This document shows positions 38,974 through 47,563 of a DNA stretch of 62,162 nucleotides, one piece after another. This DNA comes from a virus. The first letter of the stretch is position 1. Every line of letters starts with the position of its first letter. Under the pieces are notes generated by a model, which was not told the DNA's origin, did no database searches, and worked only from the letters and a program-made list of their open reading frames with translations. The stretch lies in the IMG/VR virus record IMGVR_UViG_3300027963_002897, positions 1-62,162 of that record; one strand, 5' to 3'. A program made the position numbers and the translations under genes.

Positions 38974-39984
38974 TTATCTTGTACCCGATTTTTCTATTAA
39001 GTTGTCTTTAAATATTTGCCAAGCACGTTCCCAAGTCCAACGACTGCTGCCTTCTAATACTCGATTACGGTCAAGTAACAATGCAGAGTCAACGGCCTGC
39101 TTTAGATCTTCGTTCATACAGCCAGTAATACCTTCATCCACTACATCTAATGGACCTTGGCATGGATATGCAGCCACTGGAGTGCCACAGGCCATGGCTT
39201 CAATCATGACTAGTCCGAACGTTTCCCAACGACTAGGGAACACAAAGCAATCTGCCATGGCAAAGTATTTGGCTAGTTCTTCACCACGCTTGGCTCCTAC
39301 AAATTTTACATCAGGATACTGTGCCTTATACTCTTCCAGCATAGGACCATCGCCTACCATGAACTTGACACCCTCGTAAGGCATTTCAAAAAACGCTTCT
39401 AAGTTCTTTTCTTTACTTACACGGCTAACGCATACTAATATAGGACCATTTACCACTGTGCCAGTACGCTGACTTGGATTAAATATAGCACGGTCAACAC
39501 CGCGTGTCCATGGAATAACATCTCCATCGAATCCGTGGGCTTGTAATTCTTTAACCATGGTGTCGGTAGTGGTCAACACCTTGCCTGCGTGTTTGTGGAA
39601 CCAGCGTACTAGAGGCCAAGTAAGTGCCTCAGGGATTCCAAATAGGGCTCTAAGTCCTTCAGGGAACTTAGTATGATAAGCAGTATTGTACCGAAGATTA
39701 TGTTTTGAAAGATATTTTCTAGCAGACAGACCAACAGGACCCTCTGTGGCAATATGGTAATAATCCGCACCTGCCGCCTCAATCTTCTTGCCCATCTGCC
39801 TGGTAAGGGCAATCTTGACTTCGTTGTAGCCAGGACAATCAAAGTAGCGGAAGTCCCCGGGAGTAATGTAAACAACGCTATAACCATCCAGAACCGCACA
39901 AGCCTCGATGTTTTTGTAAGTTGTGACAACGCCATTGATCTGCTCCGGTAAGTTATCTGTAATAATTAAAATCTTTTTTGTCAT
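38974..39984 (-). CDS. agt: GT4 glycosyltransferase, Agt-like
   Basis: 336 aa. N-terminal ITDNLPEQINGVVTTYKN, central LVCVSRVSKEKNLEAFFEMP, and the E-x7-E motif in ETFGLVMIEAMACGTPVAAY mark a retaining GT-B family 4 enzyme. The opening resembles enzymes that glycosylate diacylglycerol or mannose lipids. With the PlcP-like gene two genes upstream it matches the plcP-agt pair that swaps phospholipid for glycolipid. Overlaps the upstream ATP-grasp gene by 4 bp. Confidence 0.82.
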   Translation of the reverse strand: MTKKILIITDNLPEQINGVVTTYKNIEACAVLDGYSVVYITPGDFRYFDCPGYNEVKIALTRQMGKKIEAAGADYYHIATEGPVGLSARKYLSKHNLRYNTAYHTKFPEGLRALFGIPEALTWPLVRWFHKHAGKVLTTTDTMVKELQAHGFDGDVIPWTRGVDRAIFNPSQRTGTVVNGPILVCVSRVSKEKNLEAFFEMPYEGVKFMVGDGPMLEEYKAQYPDVKFVGAKRGEELAKYFAMADCFVFPSRWETFGLVMIEAMACGTPVAAYPCQGPLDVVDEGITGCMNEDLKQAVDSALLLDRNRVLEGSSRWTWERAWQIFKDNLIEKSGTR

Positions 39985-40871
39985 TGAATCTTTAACTTTA
40001 TAAAATCTACAATACGCTGTGCCATATCCTGCCCACAGTACCGGTCCATACCTTCAAATCCTGGACTTGAATTAGCTTCACATATCTTGTAGCCGTCCTT
40101 ATCAAACAACAAGTCAACTCCTGCTATTTGTAGACCTAGCACACGAGCTGTTTCTCTTGCAAGATAATCCACTTCGTCTGTTATCTCAAACAGTTCAGCA
40201 GTGCCGCCTTGACTGATGTTGGCACGAAAATCGCCCTCAACACCTATACGTTTCATTGCCACTACACTTTTGCCACCAATGACCCACACACGCAGATCAG
40301 TACCAGGCTGTGCATCCACAAACTCCTGTATGATCATGGTTTTCTTTAGGCTGATACTGCTCAACAAACTCATAAGGCTTACAAAGTCTTTTTTGGTTTG
40401 GCATAGGTGTACTGTCTTGCCTTTGCTACCGCTGGTGGCTTTGACCACACAGGGAAACCCTATTTCTTTTTCAATAAGCTCGATGTCAACATCACCGTTG
40501 ACCAGTATGGTTTTTGGGATTGGCAAGTTCTCTTTGACCAACAACTGGCTGGTTAGTAACTTGTCTGATACACGACTTATGCTGTCGGCATCGTTGATCA
40601 CAGGTATACCAAACTTTTCAATTTGACGCATTACCGAACGTGTAAAATAGTTGGTGCCTGCACCTGTTCTGCTTAAGACTAGGTCAGGTAATTCAATTTT
40701 TTCGCCTTTGTATCGTATACTCTTGGCACTGCTACGACTGACAATAATGTCAAAATATTTGGGTTCAAGAACTTGTCCACGCAAGCCGTTCTTTTTTAAA
40801 CATGCCAATAATTGTTGATTTTCGTATGCATCAATATTTGAAGCATAGTGCAATATCCATACTTGTTTCAT
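39981..40871 (-). CDS. RimK-like ATP-grasp ligase
   Basis: 296 aa. ATP-grasp elements: FPCVVKATSGSKGKTVHLCQ, QEFVDAQPGTDLRVWVIGGK, and the metal-binding end KICEANSSPGFEGMDRY. RimK-type enzymes add glutamate or other amino acids to proteins or small molecules. Between plcP- and agt-like genes it may act on a lipid head group or protein; this is inference. Confidence 0.85.
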   Translation of the reverse strand: MKQVWILHYASNIDAYENQQLLACLKKNGLRGQVLEPKYFDIIVSRSSAKSIRYKGEKIELPDLVLSRTGAGTNYFTRSVMRQIEKFGIPVINDADSISRVSDKLLTSQLLVKENLPIPKTILVNGDVDIELIEKEIGFPCVVKATSGSKGKTVHLCQTKKDFVSLMSLLSSISLKKTMIIQEFVDAQPGTDLRVWVIGGKSVVAMKRIGVEGDFRANISQGGTAELFEITDEVDYLARETARVLGLQIAGVDLLFDKDGYKICEANSSPGFEGMDRYCGQDMAQRIVDFIKLKIQ

Positions 40872-41023
40872 TACTCAGCCGTTTCTTCAAAGTTTTCGTC
40901 GATTTCTAAATCAAAATCTTCAGGTAGGTCTTCTTCGTCTATGGGTGCTACTACTTCAGTCTGAGTAGGTGGGTTAAAAGCACTGAACCAAGCCAACGGA
41001 TTGAAAATATTAAACCACATCAT
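40871..41023 (-). CDS. Small acidic protein
   Basis: 50 aa, starting MMWFNIFNPLAWFSAFNPPT, with an aromatic, membrane-associating start and a strongly acidic tail. AAGGAG upstream; TAATG overlap with the ATP-grasp gene. May be an accessory of the lipid-modification operon. Confidence 0.62.
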   Translation of the reverse strand: MMWFNIFNPLAWFSAFNPPTQTEVVAPIDEEDLPEDFDLEIDENFEETAE

Positions 41024-41771
41024 CTTTCTCCTTTGTCCATGTAATTATCTCCCAGACTCCATCATGGTGCTCAACTAAGGCTGTGCATGACTCTACCCAA
41101 TCCCCGTCATTCATATAGATGATGCCGTCTATGGTTTTTATTTCAGCGTGATGAATGTGTCCACATATCACACCATCATAGCCACGCTTCTTGCAGTAGC
41201 CTGCTAGATTTTTTTCGAATTGAAACATAAAGTCACTGGCCTTCTTGACTCTATGCTTGAGATATTTACTAAGGCTCCAGTACCCGAAGCCTAATTTATG
41301 TCGTATCCAATTAAACTTGCTGTTCCAGTCTAACACTAGGTCGTATAACTTATCACCCAGAAATGCAAGCCAAGGAGCAAGACGAGTAATACCGTCAAAT
41401 AAATCACCATGTGTAACCAAATAGTGTTTGCCATCTGCACCTATATGTTCTGTTTGATTTTGTATCTCAATAAGACCAAATGAAAAACCATAAGGTATCA
41501 TTGGTCTTAAGAATTCGTCGTGATTGCCGGCGACGAATACCACTCGTGTGCCACGCTTGGCGTGTCCTAGTACACGGCGTACTACGTTGGTGTGCGATTG
41601 TTTCCAACGCCATTTGTTTTGTTGGATCTTCCAGGCATCAATGATATCACCAACGAGGTAGAGAGTGTCGCATGAATTATGCTTGAGAAAATTATTGAGC
41701 TGTTCCGCCTTGCAGTCTTTTGTACCTAAGTGGACGTCACTCACAAAAATACTACGGTAAGTTTTTTGCAT
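41010..41771 (-). CDS. plcP: PlcP-like metallophosphoesterase (phospholipase C)
   Basis: 253 aa. Motifs SDVHLGTKDCKAEQL, LVGDIIDAWKI, GNHDEF, THGDLFDG and GVICGHIHHAEI, ending NDGDWVESCTALVEHHDG. This is the COG2908 branch that includes LpxH relatives and PlcP, the Mn-dependent enzyme that cuts phospholipids to diacylglycerol in phosphate-starved bacteria. Linkage to a GT4 gene favours PlcP over LpxH. TAAATATT 4 bp before the ATG. Confidence 0.82.
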   Translation of the reverse strand: MQKTYRSIFVSDVHLGTKDCKAEQLNNFLKHNSCDTLYLVGDIIDAWKIQQNKWRWKQSHTNVVRRVLGHAKRGTRVVFVAGNHDEFLRPMIPYGFSFGLIEIQNQTEHIGADGKHYLVTHGDLFDGITRLAPWLAFLGDKLYDLVLDWNSKFNWIRHKLGFGYWSLSKYLKHRVKKASDFMFQFEKNLAGYCKKRGYDGVICGHIHHAEIKTIDGIIYMNDGDWVESCTALVEHHDGVWEIITWTKEKDDVV

Positions 41772-41823
41772 AGCAATATTTACCGTAGTATCGCTGTTTA
41801 AAGATTACGTTTGTGTTACGAAA

Positions 41824-41982
41824 CTAAATCCTTACTAGTACCCACTTAGCTGTAAATGGTTTACCTTCGGCCTTATGTTTCAGTATCTTAGCGAACTCTT
41901 TTTTACGAAGTTCGGAAACCGTTTCTGTATCATGGTCGACGCAAGCCCTGTACAGTTTAGCTAATAGCTTTTTCTGTTTCAT
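41824..41982 (-). CDS. Small basic hypothetical protein
   Basis: 52 aa, starting MKQKKLLAKLYRACVDHDTE. Helical and Lys-rich. A strong AAGGAGG lies 8 bp upstream of the ATG. Not recognised. Confidence 0.7.
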   Translation of the reverse strand: MKQKKLLAKLYRACVDHDTETVSELRKKEFAKILKHKAEGKPFTAKWVLVRI

Positions 41983-42006
41983 GGTTGTGTCCTCCTTATA
42001 CTTTAT

Positions 42007-42513
42007 TTAACTGTTTAATACCTTTGCAACACTATTCATTACACTGGCAATACGACCAATGTCACGAAGCTGTTCTACTGTGTAGCCTTCTGTCTTTAGA
42101 GTTTCGTAATGTGCTTTAACACAGAAATGACACTTGCCCACAATACTAGCTGCCAAACTAAATGCTTCAAAGTTTGATTTAGTAGTTCCACCGTGACTAG
42201 CAATAGCATTCATACGTAAGCCAGCTGGTAGGCCTTTTAGAGCAGGATCATCAGCCATTTCGACATATGGATACCATACATTGTTCTGTGCCATAATGCT
42301 TGCGGCAGTCATTGCTGACTCTGCATACACCGGAGCATCTGCTAACAAGATGCTTAATACCTTACCGTTACCAGTTGCAGCCAATGCGGCTACAGCACAA
42401 CCCATAGCAACATCAGCATCTAATGTACTACGCAAAAGAACAGCATCAAGATTTAACTTGGTGTCCTTTGCGTAGTCTGGCAACGCTTCTTTGATAGCGT
42501 CATTGAATGCCAT
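42007..42513 (-). CDS. ahpD: AhpD-type alkyl hydroperoxidase
   Basis: 168 aa. The redox pair CHFC near residue 130 with downstream His (KAHYET) is the AhpD/CMD active site; the MNAIASHGGTTKSNFEAFSL helix also fits. Works with the adjacent peroxiredoxin (1-bp overlap) to remove peroxides. Confidence 0.92.
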   Translation of the reverse strand: MAFNDAIKEALPDYAKDTKLNLDAVLLRSTLDADVAMGCAVAALAATGNGKVLSILLADAPVYAESAMTAASIMAQNNVWYPYVEMADDPALKGLPAGLRMNAIASHGGTTKSNFEAFSLAASIVGKCHFCVKAHYETLKTEGYTVEQLRDIGRIASVMNSVAKVLNS

Positions 42514-43070
42514 TATAGTGTCTCTCCACCAACTGTACGGTTACAAGCGCAAAGCTCGCCAGTTTGTAGCGCATCTAATACACGAAGTGTTTCTTCTGGG
42601 CTACGACCAACGTTCAAGTTGTTAACAGTTACGTGTTGGATAACGTTCTCTGGATCAACGATGAATGTTGCGCGAAGTGCGGCACCTGCTGGAGCGTAGA
42701 ACACACCAAGCTGTTCGATCAAGCTCAAGTTGTCGCCAGTTTCTGGATTGTAACGCTGTGTGTCAGCAAATTGTGTGTGAGTAATTTTCTTTAAATCAGC
42801 GTGGGCATTTTGCCAGCTAACTTTACAGAACTCGTTGTCTGTTGAACCTGTGAGCAATACAGCGTCACGGTCAGCAAAGTCACCTGCTAGTTTGTCATAG
42901 GCTACAATTTCTGTAGGGCAAACGAATGTGAAATCCTTTGGATAGTAAACGATTACTTTCCACTTGCCAGCAAATGACTCATCTGTAATTTCAAAGAAAG
43001 CATCTTCTGGCTGTCCTGGCTTAACTCCAGTAACTGCGAATTTTTCTAATTTATGTCCAACTGTTTTCAT
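42513..43070 (-). CDS. ahpC: Peroxiredoxin (AhpC-type)
   Basis: 185 aa. DFTFVCPTEIVAYDKL contains the peroxidatic Cys; GELCACNRTVGGETL near the end gives a candidate resolving Cys. With AhpD it forms a peroxide-defence pair, which may protect the phage RNR and host during infection. Promoter-like TTGATT...TATAAT lies upstream near 43125-43155. Confidence 0.92.
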   Translation of the reverse strand: MKTVGHKLEKFAVTGVKPGQPEDAFFEITDESFAGKWKVIVYYPKDFTFVCPTEIVAYDKLAGDFADRDAVLLTGSTDNEFCKVSWQNAHADLKKITHTQFADTQRYNPETGDNLSLIEQLGVFYAPAGAALRATFIVDPENVIQHVTVNNLNVGRSPEETLRVLDALQTGELCACNRTVGGETL

Positions 43071-43205
43071 ATCTTCTCCTTGTGTGTGTTGAAAACTTCT
43101 ACAACTCTGTGTTGTATGTGTATATTATATATCCTATTAAAAACTAAAATCAATAGGTTTTTGCAATAATTATTTCTATAACGCTAATTGAAAAAATCAA
43201 TAACA

Positions 43206-43225
43206 AAAGGACCCGAAGGTCCTTT
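43206..43225 (-). terminator. Rho-independent terminator
   Basis: AAAGGACC / GGTCCTTT hairpin after the outer-membrane protein gene. Confidence 0.75.
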
Positions 43226-43247
43226 TTGTGTTTTGAATCTAATTAGA

Positions 43248-43808
43248 TTAGAAACGATGGATGTATCCAACTTTAGTGATGTTTTGCTCACTGTCGCCAC
43301 GTTGTTGATCGTAACCAACATAGACAGTGCTTGTCTTGTTTAGGTCGTAACCTAACTTGCTGCGCCATGTGCGAGTTGTATCATTACGATTGTCACTGAA
43401 TGTATCTTGGAAACGATATCCAACACTCAATGCCAAACCTGGCACAAATGTAATTGGAGCAACAACACCTGGCTCAACTGAATAGTAGCTGTAACCACTT
43501 GCACCGCTAACAAACTTTTCACCAACTGCTACGCGAGTGTAAGCAGAAACTGGACCAACTGGAACAGCGCCTGTTAAACCTGCTTCATAGCGGGTGGACA
43601 AAACGTTAGTATTGTCAGTGCGATAGTTTTTGACTACGATATCACCTGCAAAGTTTTTATTAATTGATTCTTTTACTCCCAATTCATAAACTCTTTGATC
43701 TGCGGTGGTTCCTTGGCCATTGGCATTTTGAGCTTCGATACGAACCTCTGCCGCTGTTGCTGTAAATGCTGCCAGCGCCAAGATAGTCGCTAATGTAATT
43801 TTCTTCAT
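43248..43808 (-). CDS. Outer-membrane beta-barrel protein
   Basis: 186 aa with a signal peptide (ATILALAAFTATAAE), alternating amphipathic strands and a terminal Phe (GYIHRF), the outer-membrane insertion signature. About eight strands. A phage-encoded porin-like protein could mask receptors (superinfection exclusion) or alter permeability. Single-gene transcript with its own promoter near 43850 and terminator. Confidence 0.82.
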   Translation of the reverse strand: MKKITLATILALAAFTATAAEVRIEAQNANGQGTTADQRVYELGVKESINKNFAGDIVVKNYRTDNTNVLSTRYEAGLTGAVPVGPVSAYTRVAVGEKFVSGASGYSYYSVEPGVVAPITFVPGLALSVGYRFQDTFSDNRNDTTRTWRSKLGYDLNKTSTVYVGYDQQRGDSEQNITKVGYIHRF

Positions 43809-43881
43809 TTTTAATTCCTTTTATAATAATGACTTAACGTCATTAAACAGTATATAGCGTATTGCTGATAAAAGTCAAGAA

Positions 43882-43904
43882 AAAGCGGCATTTTAAGCCG
43901 CTTT
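43882..43904 (-). terminator. Terminator after tmRNA
   Basis: AAAGCGGC / GCCGCTTT hairpin followed on the minus strand by TTTTTC. Confidence 0.8.
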
Positions 43905-43906
43905 TT

Positions 43907-44210
43907 GGTGGTTTCTGTTACGAGGTATATCCTACCCTAAGCAGTGTTTAGGCTGCTAATGCGTATTCGCTTGAGTTTGCGTTTACTTGTTTTACGCTGA
44001 TAACGTCAGTCGTCTCTCGTGTTGCCGTCTCTACTATCTACCCCTGTCGAAACCATGGCAGGCCCATTATGAAGTATACTCACGTTTCTGATGTCTCTGT
44101 TGGCTATGTGCCAACCGAATATACTTTATGGTGGACCTGGCGGGAGTCGAACCCGCGTCCAGAAGTCCTTCGCTTTGAAGGGATTACAACAATTCTTTTA
44201 TTTAACCAAC
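43907..44210 (-). ncRNA. ssrA: Circularly permuted (two-piece) tmRNA
   Basis: The acceptor piece comes first: T-arm GCGGG TTCGACT CCCGC and CAGGTCC-A-CCA, ending at 44129. After a 63-nt spacer the coding piece starts at 44065 with GGGCCTGCCATGGTTTCGAC. The two pair as GGGCCTG/CAGGTCC with G3-U70, the alanine identity pair. The tag frame 43980-43948 reads GCA...TAA, giving ANSSEYALAA. tmRNA rescues stalled ribosomes and tags products for Clp proteolysis. Directly follows cspA, so likely co-transcribed. Confidence 0.93.
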
Positions 44211-44414
44211 TTACGCTGGATAAATGTTTGCAGCCTGCTTGCCTTTGGGGCCTTGCACAACTTCAAAACTTACGTTTTGATTTTCTTGCAAGACTTTAAA
44301 ACCTGAAGTCTGAATTGCAGAGTAATGAGCAAATAAATCCTCACCACCTTCGTCTGGAGTAATAAACCCAAAACCTTTGGTTTCATTAAACCATTTTACT
44401 TTACCTGTTGCCAT
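44211..44414 (-). CDS. cspA: Cold-shock protein
   Basis: 67 aa. [20 protein letters not shown] and DLFAHYSAI hold the RNP1 and RNP2 RNA-binding motifs. An RNA chaperone that opens mRNA structure. Its stop abuts the tmRNA acceptor piece, so one transcript probably carries both; a TTGACA box is near 44489. Confidence 0.95.
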   Translation of the reverse strand: MATGKVKWFNETKGFGFITPDEGGEDLFAHYSAIQTSGFKVLQENQNVSFEVVQGPKGKQAANIYPA

Positions 44415-44468
44415 TTACTTATTTTCCTTAGTTATTAAAATTGCTGTGTGTAGTATATTTAAACATCT

Positions 44469-44771
44469 TTAGGCTGTGATGTCAACCTCTTTCTTTTCTT
44501 TTTGGACTAACTTGTCCGGTCTTATAGGTTCTAGCCACGTGTCTGGAATATATGCTTTTGGCGTATCGCCGTACATGTTGCTCAATCCAAATTCAGTAGA
44601 TATCCACCAAAAATGATCGGTAATCTGTGCTTTGCACGAAACGCCACGAAAATCAAATTCTTCACCCTGTTTGAAATGTCCAATGTATTTTTCTACCAAT
44701 ACAGTTTTACCTATATTGCTAGGACGTAGACTCATTATAATTTTGGCTAGATCGCCTTTTTCACATTTCAT
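44469..44771 (-). CDS. Hypothetical protein
   Basis: 100 aa, starting MKCEKGDLAKIIMSLRPSNI. Beta-rich, with DHFWWISTEFGL and WLEPIRPDKLV. Looks like small phage SH3-like proteins; function unknown. ATGA overlap with the upstream oxygenase. Confidence 0.7.
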   Translation of the reverse strand: MKCEKGDLAKIIMSLRPSNIGKTVLVEKYIGHFKQGEEFDFRGVSCKAQITDHFWWISTEFGLSNMYGDTPKAYIPDTWLEPIRPDKLVQKEKKEVDITA

Positions 44772-45424
44772 AGAGTTAATGTATTAATTGCACCGCCTGA
44801 GGTGCCTCTTGGGAATAGATTAAATGCTAGAGTATATCTAGTTTTGCCTTTAACATTTGGATCTACTGAGTGGGATACCTGAGATGGGAATAACAACAGA
44901 TCATTTTTCAAAGGCTGCATTCCAAAATTTTGAATATTGTAGATATTCATTTTACTTTGATCTTCGGAATCTTCAAAATTGTGACCAATTTCAATCAACG
45001 GATTGAATAGATTCATATGAGTCCTATCTTTATGGAATATGATGTCTCCGGTATTTTGTTCAATTTCGATATAGTAAACTCCGCTGAGTATACTGCTGCC
45101 GTGCCAGTGTGGTTGACTAAAATCATCTTTGTAGTGTCGATTGACCCAACTGTTTTCCATTTCAAAAGTCATGACTTTTTTACAGTCTAAATAATCATAG
45201 ACAAAGTGATTGACTTTGTTCATGATCTTTTCTTTCAATAGTGCAAGCTCTGGACAATTGAGAATATATTTGTTTACTGAATAATCTCCATTGCCGTAAG
45301 GCATACGTTCAAATTCTGTATTCTCAATAAAGTCTCTCATATCTTTTGCTAGACTTCCGAGATTGGTTCTATACAGCGGAGTAGCAAATAACGGTATTAC
45401 TTCAAAATTGTTTACTTGAGCCAT
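44768..45424 (-). CDS. 2OG-Fe(II) oxygenase, TIGR02466-like
   Basis: 218 aa. QPHWHGSSILSGVYYIEI and SQVSHSVDPNVKGKTRYTLA provide the iron His and the 2OG-binding Arg of this phage dioxygenase family. Substrate unknown. Overlaps the upstream membrane-protein gene by 13 bp. Confidence 0.8.
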   Translation of the reverse strand: MAQVNNFEVIPLFATPLYRTNLGSLAKDMRDFIENTEFERMPYGNGDYSVNKYILNCPELALLKEKIMNKVNHFVYDYLDCKKVMTFEMENSWVNRHYKDDFSQPHWHGSSILSGVYYIEIEQNTGDIIFHKDRTHMNLFNPLIEIGHNFEDSEDQSKMNIYNIQNFGMQPLKNDLLLFPSQVSHSVDPNVKGKTRYTLAFNLFPRGTSGGAINTLTL

Positions 45425-45822
45425 CCTACCTTTTCTCCATTGTCAATTCTTCGTTGGTGTTCTTCAACACTCCCAGGAAAACGCCAAGCCCAAATGGCAA
45501 CAAGGGCCATAAACATTGCAGTATAAACAATCCCACGTGTAGGTACTCCTCCAGTAAACATTAATATCAAACTCAAACTCATCATGCCTAGCATAAAAAA
45601 TTTCATCTTAGTAGGAAATACACGCTTCTCACCCCAATTGGTCAAGAACGGTCCAAACAACGGATGATTATAAATCCAGCGATGCATACGCTCACTGCCT
45701 TTGCTAAAGCAATAGGCTGCAAACACCACGAACGGTGAATAAGGAATGCCCGGAGTAATGACTCCGATGTATGCCATGCCTAAGGATAAAAATCCTAGGC
45801 AAGTCCAAAGAAATTTTTTCAT
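45412..45822 (-). CDS. DUF454 (YbaN-like) inner-membrane protein
   Basis: 136 aa. Two N-terminal membrane segments, then SERMHRWIYNHPLFGPFL and a later membrane pair, matching DUF454 proteins such as YbaN. Inner membrane; function unknown, linked in bacteria to heme or lipid context. Confidence 0.78.
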   Translation of the reverse strand: MKKFLWTCLGFLSLGMAYIGVITPGIPYSPFVVFAAYCFSKGSERMHRWIYNHPLFGPFLTNWGEKRVFPTKMKFFMLGMMSLSLILMFTGGVPTRGIVYTAMFMALVAIWAWRFPGSVEEHQRRIDNGEKVGWLK

Positions 45823-45827
45823 GTTTA

Positions 45828-46856
45828 TTATTCCGATAGTTGAATCAAGCCATATCCGTTGGCTTTTGTTTTTGTTTCGCGTTTGTCGTTTAAGAACGTC
45901 ATTACCTTTGTTGGGTCTTTCGGAGACCTTTGAGGAACAGCAAAACTAATATGTATCCAAGGCAGTCCCGATCCTGTCGTTTTGTATTCTAACAACAATT
46001 GATCAAATGGCACATTATCACGGACCCATACGGCTATGTTGAAGTATTCTGATTTAGGAACTCCGCGAAACTGGATGTCTGCTGCTTGTCCTTTTCCGTG
46101 TTGAGTTGTTGAATCTTCTCTATAGGTGTTGGTAATAAATGCGTTTGGATATTTTTTCCTAATTGGTTCGATAGTATTGATAGCCAAAAGTTTTAAATTT
46201 TCAACTATGGTTTTAGTAGGTAATCCAGATGCACTAGGAGCAGATACAGGATGATCGAAAACTACACCCGGAGTTCTAGTCAACTGCCCAAGGGTGTAAT
46301 TTGGACTTAGTTGAAGACTGTTAGGGAACGTAGTTCCTACATCGCCCGCTGAAGTTGTTGCAGGTGCTTTGTTTTTAGTAACACTACCGGAAGTTTTTCC
46401 TGTAGCCTTAACAGCATCTTCTCTTTCAACTTCGCGAGCATCTACAGTGCCAGATTTGGCCTTGGAACTAAAATAAGCCGAACCTGGGCCACTACCGGCC
46501 CTTGGTCCACCACGAGATGCAGGTGGTGTATCGGCTTCTGCCTCATCTCCGCTTACTACAGCTCGAACACTAGGAGTATCAGTGTCGACATCAGTACCAA
46601 CAAATACATTTCCACTGCCGCCTACACGCACCTTGCCATCGTTATCTGAGTTGTCTGTAAAGTTAACAGGCTTCTTATGAGCAAAGACATTTCCACTACC
46701 GTTCGCAGTAGTGGTGGTTCCTGGGCTATATCGTACTAGACTGGTGTCAACACTGGCCAACAGGTCATTAGCATATACTGTGCTGTTGCCATCAGTGTTA
46801 GCGACCTTTCCGCCGCCACTGTTTGAATCTGTTAGGCGTTGGATTGGTTTTACCAT
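45828..46856 (-). CDS. PAAR-like spike fused to M15 peptidase
   Basis: 342 aa. Residues 1-95 hold repeats of the GSGNVFxxxxPV kind (PAAR-like, tip of the tail spike), followed by a disordered Thr/Ser linker. The C-terminal 150 residues show QHGKGQAADIQF and PWIHISF, the Zn His/Asp/His set of M15A/peptidase domains. Probably a tail-tip protein that cleaves peptidoglycan during entry. Confidence 0.78.
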   Translation of the reverse strand: MVKPIQRLTDSNSGGGKVANTDGNSTVYANDLLASVDTSLVRYSPGTTTTANGSGNVFAHKKPVNFTDNSDNDGKVRVGGSGNVFVGTDVDTDTPSVRAVVSGDEAEADTPPASRGGPRAGSGPGSAYFSSKAKSGTVDAREVEREDAVKATGKTSGSVTKNKAPATTSAGDVGTTFPNSLQLSPNYTLGQLTRTPGVVFDHPVSAPSASGLPTKTIVENLKLLAINTIEPIRKKYPNAFITNTYREDSTTQHGKGQAADIQFRGVPKSEYFNIAVWVRDNVPFDQLLLEYKTTGSGLPWIHISFAVPQRSPKDPTKVMTFLNDKRETKTKANGYGLIQLSE

Positions 46857-46857
46857 G

Positions 46858-47148
46858 TTAGGCTAATTTAATACCTGTGGTACCTTGAAGGTAGCTGTTT
46901 GAAAATTCTTTTTCAGTAGCATCGATAATTGTCACAGTACCTTTTGACAATTTTACATCTTTTTCATTGCTGACTGTGAATAGGTATGGAGCCATACCGA
47001 GTCCTTGTTGTCCCATGGTCAACACCATAGGTCTGTTTAATTTATAATACTCGCCGGTTTCTTCAACTAACTTGGCTATAATTTCTTCTCCAGAAGTTAG
47101 TTTGATTGTAACTACTTCACCGGGTGCTGCACCTTTGTCTATTAACAT
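46858..47148 (-). CDS. Conserved phage protein, Sm-like beta fold possible
   Basis: 96 aa. GEVVTIKLTSGEEIIAKLVE resembles an Sm/Lsm-type strand pattern; similar small proteins occur in marine T4-like phages near baseplate or RNR genes. Function unknown. Confidence 0.68.
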   Translation of the reverse strand: MLIDKGAAPGEVVTIKLTSGEEIIAKLVEETGEYYKLNRPMVLTMGQQGLGMAPYLFTVSNEKDVKLSKGTVTIIDATEKEFSNSYLQGTTGIKLA

Positions 47149-47149
47149 A

Positions 47150-47374
47150 TTATCCTTGTAAATGCTTTTTTAATTCGTTAAACCCACCGATTAGATTTTC
47201 ATCTAAAAAAATCTGTGGTACTGTCCTTGCTGTTGGTACTGCTTCTAATAAATCTTCTCTAGTAAACCCGTAACCAATTTTCTTTTCTTCAAACTCAATG
47301 CCCTTCATTTTGAGTAAACCTTTAGCTTGCTCACAATAAGGACAATTATCCTTACTCCATACTATCGCTCTCAT
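47150..47374 (-). CDS. Glutaredoxin
   Basis: 74 aa. Active site CPYC at residues 11-14 and the cis-Pro/GG element TVPQIFLDENLIGGFNEL. It likely donates electrons to the phage ribonucleotide reductase just upstream. Confidence 0.93.
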   Translation of the reverse strand: MRAIVWSKDNCPYCEQAKGLLKMKGIEFEEKKIGYGFTREDLLEAVPTARTVPQIFLDENLIGGFNELKKHLQG

Positions 47375-47389
47375 ACTTCTTTCCTTTAC

Positions 47390-47557
47390 TTAATTTGAAT
47401 ATATAACACTTCCGTTCTTATCTACAACACGAACAACTATCATACCTTTATTTTTATAACTCATAGCGGCAGACATGGCCGCTTGCTCACTACCATAACT
47501 TCCGATAGTTGTCCAAGATTCATAAGGATTGTGTCTTTTGAACTGTGCTTTGTACAT
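47390..47557 (-). CDS. Small conserved protein
   Basis: 55 aa, starting MYKAQFKRHNPYESWTTIGS. One alpha/beta unit. Located between nrdB and glutaredoxin, directly behind a TTGACT...TATAAT-type promoter near 47570-47600 inside the nrdB end. Function unknown. Confidence 0.68.
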   Translation of the reverse strand: MYKAQFKRHNPYESWTTIGSYGSEQAAMSAAMSYKNKGMIVVRVVDKNGSVIYSN

Positions 47558-47563
47558 AATATA

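Noticed and set aside
43907-44489. A glutamine riboswitch controlling the tmRNA, as I recall for a marine methylophage
   Set aside because: No sequence I could match to that motif was found between the cspA promoter region and the tmRNA.
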